Shown piece after piece: positions 1 to 7,184 of a DNA stretch of 62,169 nucleotides. This stretch comes from Lachnoclostridium sp. UBA1308 (lineage in GTDB: Bacteria; Bacillota; Clostridia; Lachnospirales; Lachnospiraceae). Numbering within the stretch: the first letter of the stretch is position 1; each line of letters opens with the position of its first letter. The DNA lies in NCBI GenBank assembly GCA_002307215.1, contig DBTU01000056.1:1-62169 (forward strand). The letters run 5' to 3'. Position numbers and translations under genes: made by a program. Below the pieces are notes generated by a model that was not told the origin of the DNA, did no database searches, and was given only the letters and a program-made list of their open reading frames with translations.

Positions 1-2
1 TT

Positions 3-302
3 ATGCAGGCAGCAAAAGCCGAACCTGACAAGTTTTTACTTGTTGATGTGCGAAATGCCCCGCCGCATATAATGAAAGAAAAAGTTGCCGGAGCTACCCA
101 TATTCCTTTGATGCAACTGCTTGACAGACTGGGTGAACTGCCGAAAAATAAGACAATCGTTGTTTACTGTTGGGATACCTGGTGCAACATGGCGGCTAAG
201 GCAGCGATTATTCTATTGGAAAACGACTACGATGTTCTTGAATTATCGGGAGGAATCGCATCATGGAAATCAATGGCATTTCCTACTGAAACCGTTGAAT
301 GA
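3..302 (+). CDS. Rhodanese-like sulfurtransferase domain protein, possibly 5' truncated
   Basis: The product is a single rhodanese domain of about 99 residues. It has a LLVDVRNAPP motif near residue 12, an AGATHIPL motif near residue 29, and the active-site loop VVYCWDTWCNMAAK, where the first Cys would carry the persulfide. The C-terminal LSGGIASWKSM motif is typical of the fold. The ATG lies at base 3, so the window edge may cut a longer gene and no ribosome binding site can be checked. A degenerate second copy of its 3' two thirds occurs at 1435-1695. A recombinase remnant follows directly, so the gene sits on the edge of an old mobile element. The family assignment is firm; substrate and role are unknown. 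Confidence 0.7.
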   Translation: MQAAKAEPDKFLLVDVRNAPPHIMKEKVAGATHIPLMQLLDRLGELPKNKTIVVYCWDTWCNMAAKAAIILLENDYDVLELSGGIASWKSMAFPTETVE

Positions 303-350
303 ATATTCTGAAGCCCGCTCTGACCAAATACGACGAGCCGCTTGTTCGGC
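101..350 (+). repeat. Direct repeat copy 1 (rhodanese tail plus recombinase tail)
   Basis: This segment is nearly identical to 1494-1746, with roughly 95 percent match by eye from the GACAGACTGGG region onward. It covers the 3' part of the rhodanese gene and the start of a serine-recombinase remnant. The two copies lie in the same orientation about 1.4 kb apart and bracket the FMN reductase gene. Confidence 0.85.
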
Positions 351-374
351 GTGACGGTGGATGTGGATGAATAA
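320..374 (+). pseudogene. Serine recombinase C-terminal remnant, copy 1 (internally deleted)
   Basis: In one frame the sequence reads LTKYDEPLVRR and near the end it returns to GVTVDVDE and a stop. Compared with the copy at 1716-1829 about 59 bases are missing between these blocks, which breaks the frame. The intact tail resembles the C-terminus of large serine recombinases of Tn4451/conjugative-transposon type. Only a scar is present and it cannot be functional. Confidence 0.6.
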
Positions 375-691
375 GGGCAAAAGTAAACAGCTTTCATGGT
401 ACAGCCTCCTTTCATAGTTGAGGAGGAAGATATTGACTGAATCATCACACATTTAGCGATTAGCTAAAGCAATGATTAGCGTGCGGTCTGAACCACTTAT
501 TTGTGCCTGAAAGATGATTCTTACACTGGTTTAAATACTGATTTAAGCTGAGAAGAGCAGTCTACGACTCGCCTCACCGTGCTTTGTAGTATTATCTTCC
601 CCTCAAATTAATTATAGCAAAGTGGTGCTGCCGCACACCATTTTTCATTACTATTTGTGCCGCCAGCGGCAGCGGCGGAATGGAAGTTTAT
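375..691. other. Intergenic stretch without recognisable gene
   Basis: No convincing coding region is visible here. Short frames on both strands lack family features. The 3' end, just before the FMN reductase start, contains GGAATGG followed by an upstream in-frame ATG that is better read as part of the ribosome binding region. Confidence 0.5.
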
Positions 692-1342
692 ATGAAAGTA
701 ATTGCTATCAACGGGAGTCCGAGAAAAACTTGGAATACCGCTACATTATTGCAAAAGGCTCTTGAAGGGGCAGCTTCAAGAGGCGCTGAGACGGAACTTG
801 TTCAGCTTTATGATTTAAAATACAAAGGGTGCAGCAGTTGTTTTGCTTGTAAAAGAAAAGATGGGCAGCATGGAAAATGTGCAATGAAGGATGATTTAGC
901 AGATGTTCTTGAAAAATTAGAAACAGTAGATGCTATTATATTTGGATCACCTATTTACTACATGAGTATTACAGCTGGAATGGCTGCTTTACTGGAACGT
1001 TTCTTATTTTCGCATAGCATATATAGTTCAGAAATTCCAACGCTTTATTCCAGAGAAATCCAGGCTGGATTTATTTATACTATGAACATGACAGAAAAAC
1101 AAGCTGAGCAATTCGGGCTTAAGCAAAATTTAAATTTACGTGAAAAAATGATTAAAGAAAAAATAGGAAGACCAGTTAAATCATTATATAGTTATGATAC
1201 TTATCAATTTTCTGATTATGAGAAATATGAATCATCTATGTTTTCAGAAGAGGCTAAGTCAAAACAAAAAGCCGAACAATTTCCGATTGATTGCCAAAAA
1301 GCCTTTGACATGGGTGCTAGGCTGGCAGTCATCTATATATAA
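692..1342 (+). CDS. NADPH-dependent FMN reductase / flavodoxin-fold protein
   Basis: The 216-residue product begins MKVIAINGSPRKTWNT, the phosphate-binding loop of the flavodoxin-like NADPH-dependent FMN reductase family (iron-sulfur flavoprotein relatives). Residues about 45-65 contain a CSSCFACKRKDGQHGKC cluster, a Cys pattern seen in iron-sulfur flavoproteins, and IIFGSPIYYMSITAGM near residue 90 is the second flavin-contact motif. I chose the ATG at 692 because the upstream in-frame ATG at 680 lies inside the Shine-Dalgarno region. It probably reduces flavin or quinone-like substrates in the cytoplasm. It lies alone between two copies of a recombinase scar, which suggests it entered with a mobile element. 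The family is secure and the substrate unknown. Confidence 0.85.
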   Translation: MKVIAINGSPRKTWNTATLLQKALEGAASRGAETELVQLYDLKYKGCSSCFACKRKDGQHGKCAMKDDLADVLEKLETVDAIIFGSPIYYMSITAGMAALLERFLFSHSIYSSEIPTLYSREIQAGFIYTMNMTEKQAEQFGLKQNLNLREKMIKEKIGRPVKSLYSYDTYQFSDYEKYESSMFSEEAKSKQKAEQFPIDCQKAFDMGARLAVIYI

Positions 1343-1397
1343 CAGAATAAGTTTTAATACATCTGGCTAAAGTACAAGACAATTCTGTTATATGCTG

Positions 1398-1413
1398 CGC
1401 AATCGCGATTGCG
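1398..1413. other. Perfect 16-bp palindrome CGCAATCGCGATTGCG
   Basis: The two halves CGCAATCG and CGATTGCG are exact reverse complements. It lies about 55 bases after the FMN reductase stop, at the start of the second repeat unit. There is no T-run, so it is not an ordinary terminator. It could be a protein-binding site or a recombination scar. Confidence 0.6.
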
Positions 1414-1434
1414 TAGCGAAATTTTGCATGCTTA

Positions 1435-1695
1435 TTGCCGCAGCAAAAGCTTTGGCGTTTAGCCCGTACTCTATATACAACTGCTCATATATTTATTCCT
1501 TTTATGCAAATGCAGGACAAACTGGGTGAACTGCCGAAAAGTAAGACAATCGTTGTTTACTGTTGGGATACCTGGTGCAACATGGCGGCTAAGGCAGCAA
1601 TTATTCTATTGGAAAACGACTACGATGTTCTTGAATTATCGGGAGGAATCGCATCATGGAAATCAATGACATTTCCTACTGAAACCGTTGAATGA
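1435..1695 (+). pseudogene. Degenerate second copy of the rhodanese gene
   Basis: From about residue 24 onward this frame is almost identical to the rhodanese at 3-302, including the VVYCWDTWCNMAAK active-site loop and LSGGIASWKSM. The N-terminal third is scrambled: the LLVDVR strand is lost, although a short GCAGCAAAAGC match to the first copy survives. Without the first beta-alpha unit a functional rhodanese fold is unlikely. It is a by-product of the direct repeat around the FMN reductase. Confidence 0.7.
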
Positions 1696-1746
1696 ATATT
1701 CTGCAGCCCACTGCCCTGACGAAATACGACGAGCCGCTTGTCCGGC
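1494..1746 (+). repeat. Direct repeat copy 2 (rhodanese tail plus recombinase tail)
   Basis: This is the partner of 101-350. Its recombinase part is longer than in copy 1, so this copy keeps the ancestral arrangement. Confidence 0.85.
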
Positions 1747-1829
1747 GGCTGATTGAGAAAGTCACCATCTACGAGGATAAATTCACCGTGGAATTCAAGT
1801 CTGGCGTGACGGTAGATGTTGAACGATAA
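1716..1829 (+). pseudogene. Serine recombinase C-terminal remnant, copy 2
   Basis: The frame reads LTKYDEPLVRRLIEKVTIY, then FTVEFKSGVTVDVER and a stop. This matches the conserved end of large serine recombinases (the region after the DUF4368-like domain) encoded by Tn4451-type and conjugative elements. No catalytic domain remains upstream. A hairpin terminator follows immediately, as expected at the 3' end of the original gene. Confidence 0.65.
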
Positions 1830-1843
1830 TCCCATATTGCACG

Positions 1844-1880
1844 AAACCCTGCTAACCATTACGGTCGGCAGGGTTTTTCT
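1844..1880. terminator. Intrinsic terminator after recombinase remnant
   Basis: The arms AAACCCTGC (1844-1852) and GCAGGGTTT (1868-1876) form a 9-bp stem followed by a T-run on the plus strand. The minus-strand Nudix gene ends at the edge of this hairpin, so it may act in both directions. Confidence 0.75.
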
Positions 1881-2958
1881 ATTTACATAGGTTTTTGTAT
1901 ACTGTAACCTTATCTAATAATACTTTATAATAACAGTCATCAAATATAATGGAATTAGTCCATTTTTTAGCATGAAAATGACTACCGTGTTTCTCTACAA
2001 ATTCCTGTAATTTTCTACTGTTTATAAAACCATCAAAATTACAAAACGAACGTAACCAATAAAATGTATTTGGAAATAAATACGCTCTTCCTAACTCACA
2101 GTTTTTAAAGATTTCTGCAGTTATCAGAGATGTTAACTCTGTTTTGCTATTAACAATACCATAAAATTTTTCAATATCTAATAGTAGCAAATCTAGCCTG
2201 TCATCGTATTTTGCACTTCGCATTTGATTAATGCTCATAGCATATGCCGGCCATACCAGACAATCAAACATATTTTTTCTAATGAGTTCGTAGTCAGATA
2301 CAATATTTATACTATGAGCTTTTATTCTATTTATGCTGCATAATCCATCTTGCGCTAATGTAATAGTTAGCCCATCAACCACGCATTCATAAAGGGATGA
2401 GTCATCAGGGTCATGATATTTATCATATGCTTTCTCTCTAAAATTACAGATATTATAATCAACTGTTTCATCGTACTTTTGTTTTGCAATATTAAATTGC
2501 ATGATTCTTCGTATATCTTCTGCCGCCAATTCCAGCATCTTTTTATCGGCAGGGCATAGAGGCGATTTCAATATTTTATCCAGTGTACGCCACCGAATAT
2601 CGTTATGCTCTATGCAAGTTGGCTCGCCAACAATGAGCTTACAAAAATAAAAACGGATATTGACGGTGATTTCTGGATACTCATATTCTACTTTTCGAAG
2701 CAGCTGCTCTATTTCAATTGTAACGCCTAATTCTTCACGGCATTCGCGAATGAGGCATTCTTCTGGCGTTTCTCCGGCCTCAATCTTTCCTCCGGGAAAT
2801 TCCCACAACAATTCACAGCGTTTTCCTTCGGGCCTCTGACAGACGAGCAGCTTTTCGTCTTTATGTATTACTGCTGCAGTTCCTTCAATCAAAATCTGCA
2901 CCTCGGTCGGCTTTTCTGAGTCTAAACTTATACTCTTTTCTTGTATTTCCGTTCTCAT
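1879..2958 (-). CDS. Nudix (MutT-type) hydrolase with a C-terminal extension
   Basis: The N-terminal half is a Nudix domain with the box GGKIEAGETPEECLIRECREE followed by LGV, which matches GX5EX7REUXEEXGU. MutT-like enzymes hydrolyse oxidised nucleoside triphosphates. The C-terminal 200 residues (from about FNIAKQKYDETVDYN) are an unrecognised domain rich in aromatic residues. The ATG at 2958 adds about 22 residues that overlap a different open frame. A TTG at 2892 with GAGGTG six bases upstream, coupled to the stop of the DUF3427 remnant, is an equally good start and gives a normal MutT N-terminus (LIEGTAAVIHKDEK). The gene is the last on the minus strand before the recombinase scar. Confidence 0.8.
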   Translation of the reverse strand: MRTEIQEKSISLDSEKPTEVQILIEGTAAVIHKDEKLLVCQRPEGKRCELLWEFPGGKIEAGETPEECLIRECREELGVTIEIEQLLRKVEYEYPEITVNIRFYFCKLIVGEPTCIEHNDIRWRTLDKILKSPLCPADKKMLELAAEDIRRIMQFNIAKQKYDETVDYNICNFREKAYDKYHDPDDSSLYECVVDGLTITLAQDGLCSINRIKAHSINIVSDYELIRKNMFDCLVWPAYAMSINQMRSAKYDDRLDLLLLDIEKFYGIVNSKTELTSLITAEIFKNCELGRAYLFPNTFYWLRSFCNFDGFINSRKLQEFVEKHGSHFHAKKWTNSIIFDDCYYKVLLDKVTVYKNLCK

Positions 2959-3160
2959 CTAGATCATCTTCATAAGTGTATTCAACAAGCTCAAACACGC
3001 CTTGGTAGTAATACTCTTGAGGTGAGAACTTAACAAACAGGTGAATATCTTTTCCTTCTTCTACAGCATTTAGAATGGCTGTATTGCCGGATGACATTGT
3101 TTGGTCACCGGTTTTTCCTTCACTACAATTGAAGTTAATAGTAAAATTATCATCAGCAAA
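2885..3160 (-). pseudogene. DUF3427 C-terminal remnant of a helicase-type protein
   Basis: The frame open from a TAA at 3161-3163 reads about 92 residues. It contains EGKTGDQTMSSGNTAI, EEGKDIHLFVKFSP, YYYQGVFELVEYTYEDD and KEYKFRLRK. This pattern (TGQ...IHLFVR...YYYLG...FRL) is that of the DUF3427 domain at the C-terminus of superfamily II helicases. The ATG at 3097 has no visible Shine-Dalgarno and starts inside the domain. The helicase body is absent, so I call it a remnant. Its stop overlaps a possible TTG start of the Nudix gene. DUF3427 and Nudix domains are known to occur together, so this may be a decayed two-domain locus. Confidence 0.55.
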
Positions 3161-3165
3161 TTAGG

Positions 3166-3735
3166 TTAGCGTGATACAAGGTGCTTGGTGTATGGTTCCA
3201 GCAAAAACATAAGTTGCTCAGTAATTTCCTGCACACTGCAGGGCATCGAATTATTGATCCACCATTCCAATACGCCCATAAACCCTGAAGTCAAAAAATG
3301 GGTGGTGACACTGTTTGAAAATGCATTGTTTTCTGACTTCATACCGATAACCTCGGTTACTATTTGCGCAATAATGGCGTACAAGCGGCTGCTGAAAAAT
3401 CCGAATCCCTCATTGCTGAGAAGCAGCTTGTATATTGTAAAGTTTTTCTCCAAGTATTCAAATACGGTTTGAAATGCGCTTGCGTTTAGAATGGTATCAG
3501 CACTATCGGCACAGTGATTTAGTAGCAGCTCAACATATGTTCCAATGCACTTGTCAAGCAAGTCGAATTTATCCACGTAATGCAGATAAACAGTCCCGCG
3601 GTTTATGTTTGCGCGTTCGGCAATGCCATTGATGGTTATTTTCTCAAATCCGTTTTCGGCCAAAAGGTCGATGAAGGTGTTCATAATCAACTGCCTTGTT
3701 TTTTGTATTCTTCTATCCACAAAGGTATCCTCCAT
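3166..3735 (-). CDS. TetR/AcrR family transcriptional repressor
   Basis: The 189-residue protein has an N-terminal TetR DNA-binding domain: RRIQKTRQLIMNTFIDLLAE, then the helix-turn-helix ITINGIAERANINRGTVYLHY near residues 34-54. The C-terminal half is helical, as expected for the ligand-binding and dimer region, with aromatic-rich stretches such as GVLEWWINN near residue 158. It is divergent from the ketopantoate-reductase-like gene across a 143-base gap that holds two identical-format palindromes. It therefore probably represses itself and its neighbour. The ligand is unknown. Confidence 0.88.
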   Translation of the reverse strand: MEDTFVDRRIQKTRQLIMNTFIDLLAENGFEKITINGIAERANINRGTVYLHYVDKFDLLDKCIGTYVELLLNHCADSADTILNASAFQTVFEYLEKNFTIYKLLLSNEGFGFFSSRLYAIIAQIVTEVIGMKSENNAFSNSVTTHFLTSGFMGVLEWWINNSMPCSVQEITEQLMFLLEPYTKHLVSR

Positions 3736-3758
3736 GTAATCAACAATTTAACGCAATG

Positions 3759-3774
3759 TGTTGATTTCTCAACA
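3759..3774. promoter_or_regulatory. Candidate TetR operator 1
   Basis: TGTTGA, four bases, TCAACA: a perfect 6-bp inverted repeat 24 bases upstream of the tetR start. The half-sites and spacing are the same as at 3837-3856. Confidence 0.6.
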
Positions 3775-3836
3775 GTTGGAACAACAGTAACTATTGAAAT
3801 TCTCTCTACAAATCAGTATGCTAAGAATATCAAACA

Positions 3837-3856
3837 CGTGTTGAAAAGTCAACACG
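3837..3856. promoter_or_regulatory. Candidate TetR operator 2
   Basis: CGTGTTGA, AAAG, TCAACACG: a perfect 8-bp inverted repeat 23 bases before the reductase start codon. It contains the same TGTTGA/TCAACA core as operator 1, so each divergent gene has one site near its own start. Confidence 0.65.
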
Positions 3857-3878
3857 CGATCATTCTGGAGGATGCTTT

Positions 3879-4805
3879 ATGAAAATACTAATTTTTGGCC
3901 GCGGTGTTATTGGAACACAGTACGCCTGGGCGTTTGAAAAGGCAGGGCATACCGTTGAGTTCTATGTTCGGGAAGGCAGGAAGGCACAATACGGCTCCTA
4001 TGTAAACTTGGAACTATGGGATGCAAGGCAAAGCAAAAAAGGCCGGATAGTCAAAGAAAAATGGCCTATTGTTATGCAGGAAGAGATAAAGGAAAATCAC
4101 GACTATGACCTCATTTTTATGAGCGTCAACCCCGAACACGTATCAAGTGCGGTTAAGTACCTGGCGCCGCGCGTTGGAAATGCAACAGTCCTTTTTTTCA
4201 GTAACTTCTGGCAAGACCCGCGATTGGCTGTTCAGCCGATTCTGCGCAGTCAAATGGTTTATGGCTTCCCCATCGCCGGCGGTGGATTTGAAGGAAACAC
4301 TCTTTACTGTGGGTTTCACAAAACGGTTCAGTTTGGAACCTTTGAATCCGAGCCTACCAAAAGAGATTTAGAGGTTCGTAAGCTTTTTGTCGGGGCGGGT
4401 TTCAAGATAATGGTTCAAAAGGATGTTCAAAGCTGGCTATGGAATCACTTCGCATTTAACGTTGCAATGGAAGTTGAAGTATTAAAAAGCGGCAGTTTTG
4501 AAAAAGTAATTTCTTCACCCGAAGCACTCGCAGGAATAGGCCGTAATATAAAAGAAATGCTCCCTGTTTTGAAAGCAAAAGGCTCAAAACTTAATTTCTT
4601 GACAAAAGTGGTGAGCAGCTTGCCGTCGAAAGGCGTTGGTTTTCTTATGAGTCACGTTTATTCTCCGAAAAGCATGTCCTATGCGCTTGTGGCGCATAAC
4701 CACTTTAAAGTTGGCTATGCCGTACAGGAAGTTATTACAGATGCCAGAAAGTACGGAATAAGGGCACCACGGCTTTACGATGTAGAAAGCCTAATTACGA
4801 AATAG
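3879..4805 (+). CDS. Ketopantoate reductase-like (ApbA/PanE family) oxidoreductase
   Basis: The 308-residue protein starts MKILIFGRGVIGTQYAW, the GxGxxG dinucleotide fold of the ApbA/PanE family, followed by KAGHTVEFYVR. The middle has LIFMSVNPEHVSSAV and an AxNxx-like WLWNHFAFNVAMEVE segment, and the C-terminal helical domain is typical of ketopantoate reductases. The family reduces 2-dehydropantoate with NADPH, but many members next to TetR genes act on other substrates. No other pantothenate gene is nearby. The start is preceded by GGAGG with good spacing. Expression is probably controlled by the divergent TetR through the palindrome at 3837-3856. Confidence 0.82.
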   Translation: MKILIFGRGVIGTQYAWAFEKAGHTVEFYVREGRKAQYGSYVNLELWDARQSKKGRIVKEKWPIVMQEEIKENHDYDLIFMSVNPEHVSSAVKYLAPRVGNATVLFFSNFWQDPRLAVQPILRSQMVYGFPIAGGGFEGNTLYCGFHKTVQFGTFESEPTKRDLEVRKLFVGAGFKIMVQKDVQSWLWNHFAFNVAMEVEVLKSGSFEKVISSPEALAGIGRNIKEMLPVLKAKGSKLNFLTKVVSSLPSKGVGFLMSHVYSPKSMSYALVAHNHFKVGYAVQEVITDARKYGIRAPRLYDVESLITK

Positions 4806-4840
4806 TGAGCAGCTCCAAGAAAAAAGGACAATGACGAATA

Positions 4841-4887
4841 GACCTCCTATCGTAGAATAGTAATTACGACAGGAGGTCCCGTTTTAT
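4841..4887 (+). terminator. Intrinsic terminator of the reductase gene
   Basis: GACCTCCT with TCGTA pairs with TACGA and AGGAGGTC across a short loop. A C-rich step and the T-run GTTTTATT follow on the plus strand. It lies between convergent genes. Confidence 0.75.
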
Positions 4888-5018
4888 TGTGGGATAATGC
4901 AACTATTTATTCGATTAGATGTATTGAATTAGAAGAAACTTAAAATTCCACTTTTCACTTAGATACCATCTTTTTATATCCTCAAGGGTCTCAATACTTA
5001 TGGCTATTGCTAATGTGC

Positions 5019-7184
5019 TTAAACCCCTTTATTTTCAACGCTTGACATACGTTCAAGCAAGCAGCAACATTCTGTATGGCTCGTCCAAGGGAACATATCC
5101 ACCGGAACCAGCTTCACTGCCTTGTACCCCTTCATTGCCAGATATTCCAGATCCCTTTCCAGAGAAATTGGACTACAGGAGATATAGACTACTTTCTTTG
5201 GCTTTATCAGAGCTAACGCATCCATAAACTGTTCAGTGCTTCCTGTTCTGGGCGGATCCATGAAAATAACATCGACTGTTTCCTTCTTCTCCGCCATTTG
5301 GGTCATGAATACTCCGGCGTCATTACTATAGAATTCAACATTGCGGACATCATTTCTCTTCGCATTGATCGTTGCATCGCGAACTGCGTCCTTATTAAGT
5401 TCCACTCCAATTACCCGTCTTGCATGCTCTGCAGCGATAATACCGATAGTTCCAATTCCGCAGTAAGCATCGATTACGACCTCGCTTCCGGTCAGCCCGG
5501 CCATTTCTATTGCCTTTTTATAGATAATTTCAGTCTGTACAGGGTTAACCTGATAGAAGGATTTCGGAGAAATGCGAAATACCTTGTCGCAGAGACTGTC
5601 TTCAATAAAGCCCTTGCCAAAGATTACCTGCTCTTTGTCTCCTAATACCATGCTTGTCCGTTTATCATTGACATTTACAACAATGGTTGTGATTTCGGGA
5701 TGAATATCCCTAAGAGCTTTGATAAAATTATTCTTGGAGGGTAAAATCGGGGAAGCCAGAATTAATACTACCATGATTTCTCCGCTAGTATTTCCGGTAC
5801 GGATCAGGACATGACGAATTAAGCCATAGCCGGTATCCTCGTCGTAGGTTTTGATTTTAAAGGATTTTAGCATTCCGGTGATGGAAGCGATAATTTCATC
5901 CGCTTTCTTATTATGAATCATACAATTCTCAATTTGTATTACGCGATGTGTTCCTTCTTCATAGATACCGGAAAATGGATTGCTCCTCTTATCATGATCA
6001 AGCACCACGTGAACCTTATTTCGATAATGAGTTGGATCCTTCATACCTATAATTTGATCAACTTTACAGTATTTACTCAGTAGCTTTTCTACCGTTTGTT
6101 GCTTATCCTTCAGTTCAGCTTCATAGCTATGCTCAAGGATATTACAGCCTCCACAGGTTCGAATCTTCGGACATGCTCCATTCTTGGCTGTTACTCCTAG
6201 CTTTGATTCAGAATTCATATTCAGGCTGGGATCATGACTCATCATCTGATTATCTCTACGGGCCTGCTTCTTTGGATAAATCGTTTTCGGCTTTATCGGA
6301 ACATATTTTGCTCTTTCTTCTTTACTTAACAGACTATAATCCAAATCTTCAAAAGAACTATTTCCGAAACCACTCTTCTCTTTATTACCCGAAACTTTTG
6401 TATTCTTAACAGTTCCTCGGCTACCTCGGCTACTTTTGTCAGTCACCAATTTACGCGTATAGCTTGGGATATCTGTCTTACTCTCTGTACTTCCATTATT
6501 TACTGTGCTGTTTCTATCCGAATAACTATTTCTGCCGTCTTGTCCACTTGATCTTCTTTCAGCTCCTGCTCTATCCTTATACCCAGCTTGGCTCTTGCCT
6601 GCTTCTTTATTTCCTGACCAGGTTCTGTTAGTTGTAGTTTCGTTACTCCCTGTTTTGCTAGACCAGGTTTTGTTAGTTGATGTTCTGTCACTACTTGTTC
6701 TGAAACCAGTTGGTCTGTCACTACTTGGTCTGCTACTACTTGGTCTATCACTATTTTGTCCGTAACTACTTGCTCTGTTACCGGTTGGTCTGTCACCACT
6801 TGGTCTATAACTTGTTGATCTGCTATCTGTTGGTCTGTCACCTCTTGTTCTGTAACCCGTTGTTTTATCACTACTTTGTCCGTAACTACTTGTTCTGCTA
6901 CTTGTTGGTCTGTCACCACTTGGTCTATCACTACTTGGTCTGCTACCTGTTGGTCTGTCACTACTTGGTCTATCACTACTTGGTCTGCTACCTGTTGGTC
7001 TGTCACTGCTTGGTCTGTCACTACTTGGTCTGAAACCAGTTGGTCTGTCACTACTTGGTCTGCTACCCGATGCTCCGTAGCTACTTGGTCTGTCGCTACT
7101 TGATTTGCTACCCATTGCTCTGCCACTTGATGTTCTGCTACTACTTGATTTACTACTTCTTGTTCCTCTATTCATTTCACTCAT
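5019..7184 (-). CDS. 23S rRNA (uracil-C5)-methyltransferase, RlmD/RumA type, with long repetitive Ser/Arg/Pro N-terminus
   Basis: The C-terminal 390 residues are a TrmA/RlmD-family tRNA/rRNA uracil-C5 methyltransferase. They hold a Fe-S motif CPKIRTCGGC near residue 340, the AdoMet site VIDAYCGIGTIGIIAAEHA, IFMDPPRTGS, and the catalytic YISCSPISLERDL. Normal family length is 400-480. The first 300 residues are a low-complexity, very basic region of five-residue units such as SSDRP, PTGSR and SRPSS, coded by a 15-bp minisatellite, then Gly/Ser/Lys-rich sequence. It should be intrinsically disordered and may bind RNA. The ATG overlaps the stop of the upstream radical-SAM gene (ATGA) with GGAG upstream, so the long form is likely translated by coupling. 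Confidence 0.88.
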   Translation of the reverse strand: MSEMNRGTRSSKSSSSRTSSGRAMGSKSSSDRPSSYGASGSRPSSDRPTGFRPSSDRPSSDRPTGSRPSSDRPSSDRPTGSRPSSDRPSGDRPTSSRTSSYGQSSDKTTGYRTRGDRPTDSRSTSYRPSGDRPTGNRASSYGQNSDRPSSSRPSSDRPTGFRTSSDRTSTNKTWSSKTGSNETTTNRTWSGNKEAGKSQAGYKDRAGAERRSSGQDGRNSYSDRNSTVNNGSTESKTDIPSYTRKLVTDKSSRGSRGTVKNTKVSGNKEKSGFGNSSFEDLDYSLLSKEERAKYVPIKPKTIYPKKQARRDNQMMSHDPSLNMNSESKLGVTAKNGACPKIRTCGGCNILEHSYEAELKDKQQTVEKLLSKYCKVDQIIGMKDPTHYRNKVHVVLDHDKRSNPFSGIYEEGTHRVIQIENCMIHNKKADEIIASITGMLKSFKIKTYDEDTGYGLIRHVLIRTGNTSGEIMVVLILASPILPSKNNFIKALRDIHPEITTIVVNVNDKRTSMVLGDKEQVIFGKGFIEDSLCDKVFRISPKSFYQVNPVQTEIIYKKAIEMAGLTGSEVVIDAYCGIGTIGIIAAEHARRVIGVELNKDAVRDATINAKRNDVRNVEFYSNDAGVFMTQMAEKKETVDVIFMDPPRTGSTEQFMDALALIKPKKVVYISCSPISLERDLEYLAMKGYKAVKLVPVDMFPWTSHTECCCLLERMSSVENKGV
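6680..7110 (-). repeat. 15-bp minisatellite array inside the rRNA methyltransferase gene
   Basis: Plus-strand units such as GGTCTGTCACTACTT and GGTCTGCTACCTGTT are repeated about 28 times with few frame-changing differences. They build 45-bp higher-order units, and each 15-bp unit codes five residues (S-S-D-R-P or similar). All three frames of both strands are open over much of the array, which creates long false ORFs. The array keeps the reading frame of the methyltransferase throughout. Confidence 0.85.

Noticed and set aside
227..448. Minus-strand frame beginning MMIQSISSSSTMKGG
   Set aside because: It runs through the reverse strand of the recombinase and rhodanese remnants and has no family features.
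680..691. Upstream ATG starts reading MEVYM, here and before murF and echC
   Set aside because: In each case the ATG is part of an ATGGAGG or ATGGAAG ribosome site, and the next in-frame ATG gives the family N-terminus.
6680..7110. Possible CRISPR array
   Set aside because: The repeats are contiguous 15-bp units without unique spacers and lie in frame inside a gene.
6500..7126. Long open frames of 208, 107 and 75 codons across the repeat region
   Set aside because: They are repetitive products (VVTDQ, WSVTT, CYLLVCH types) of other frames over the 15-bp minisatellite. They lack start signals and family features.
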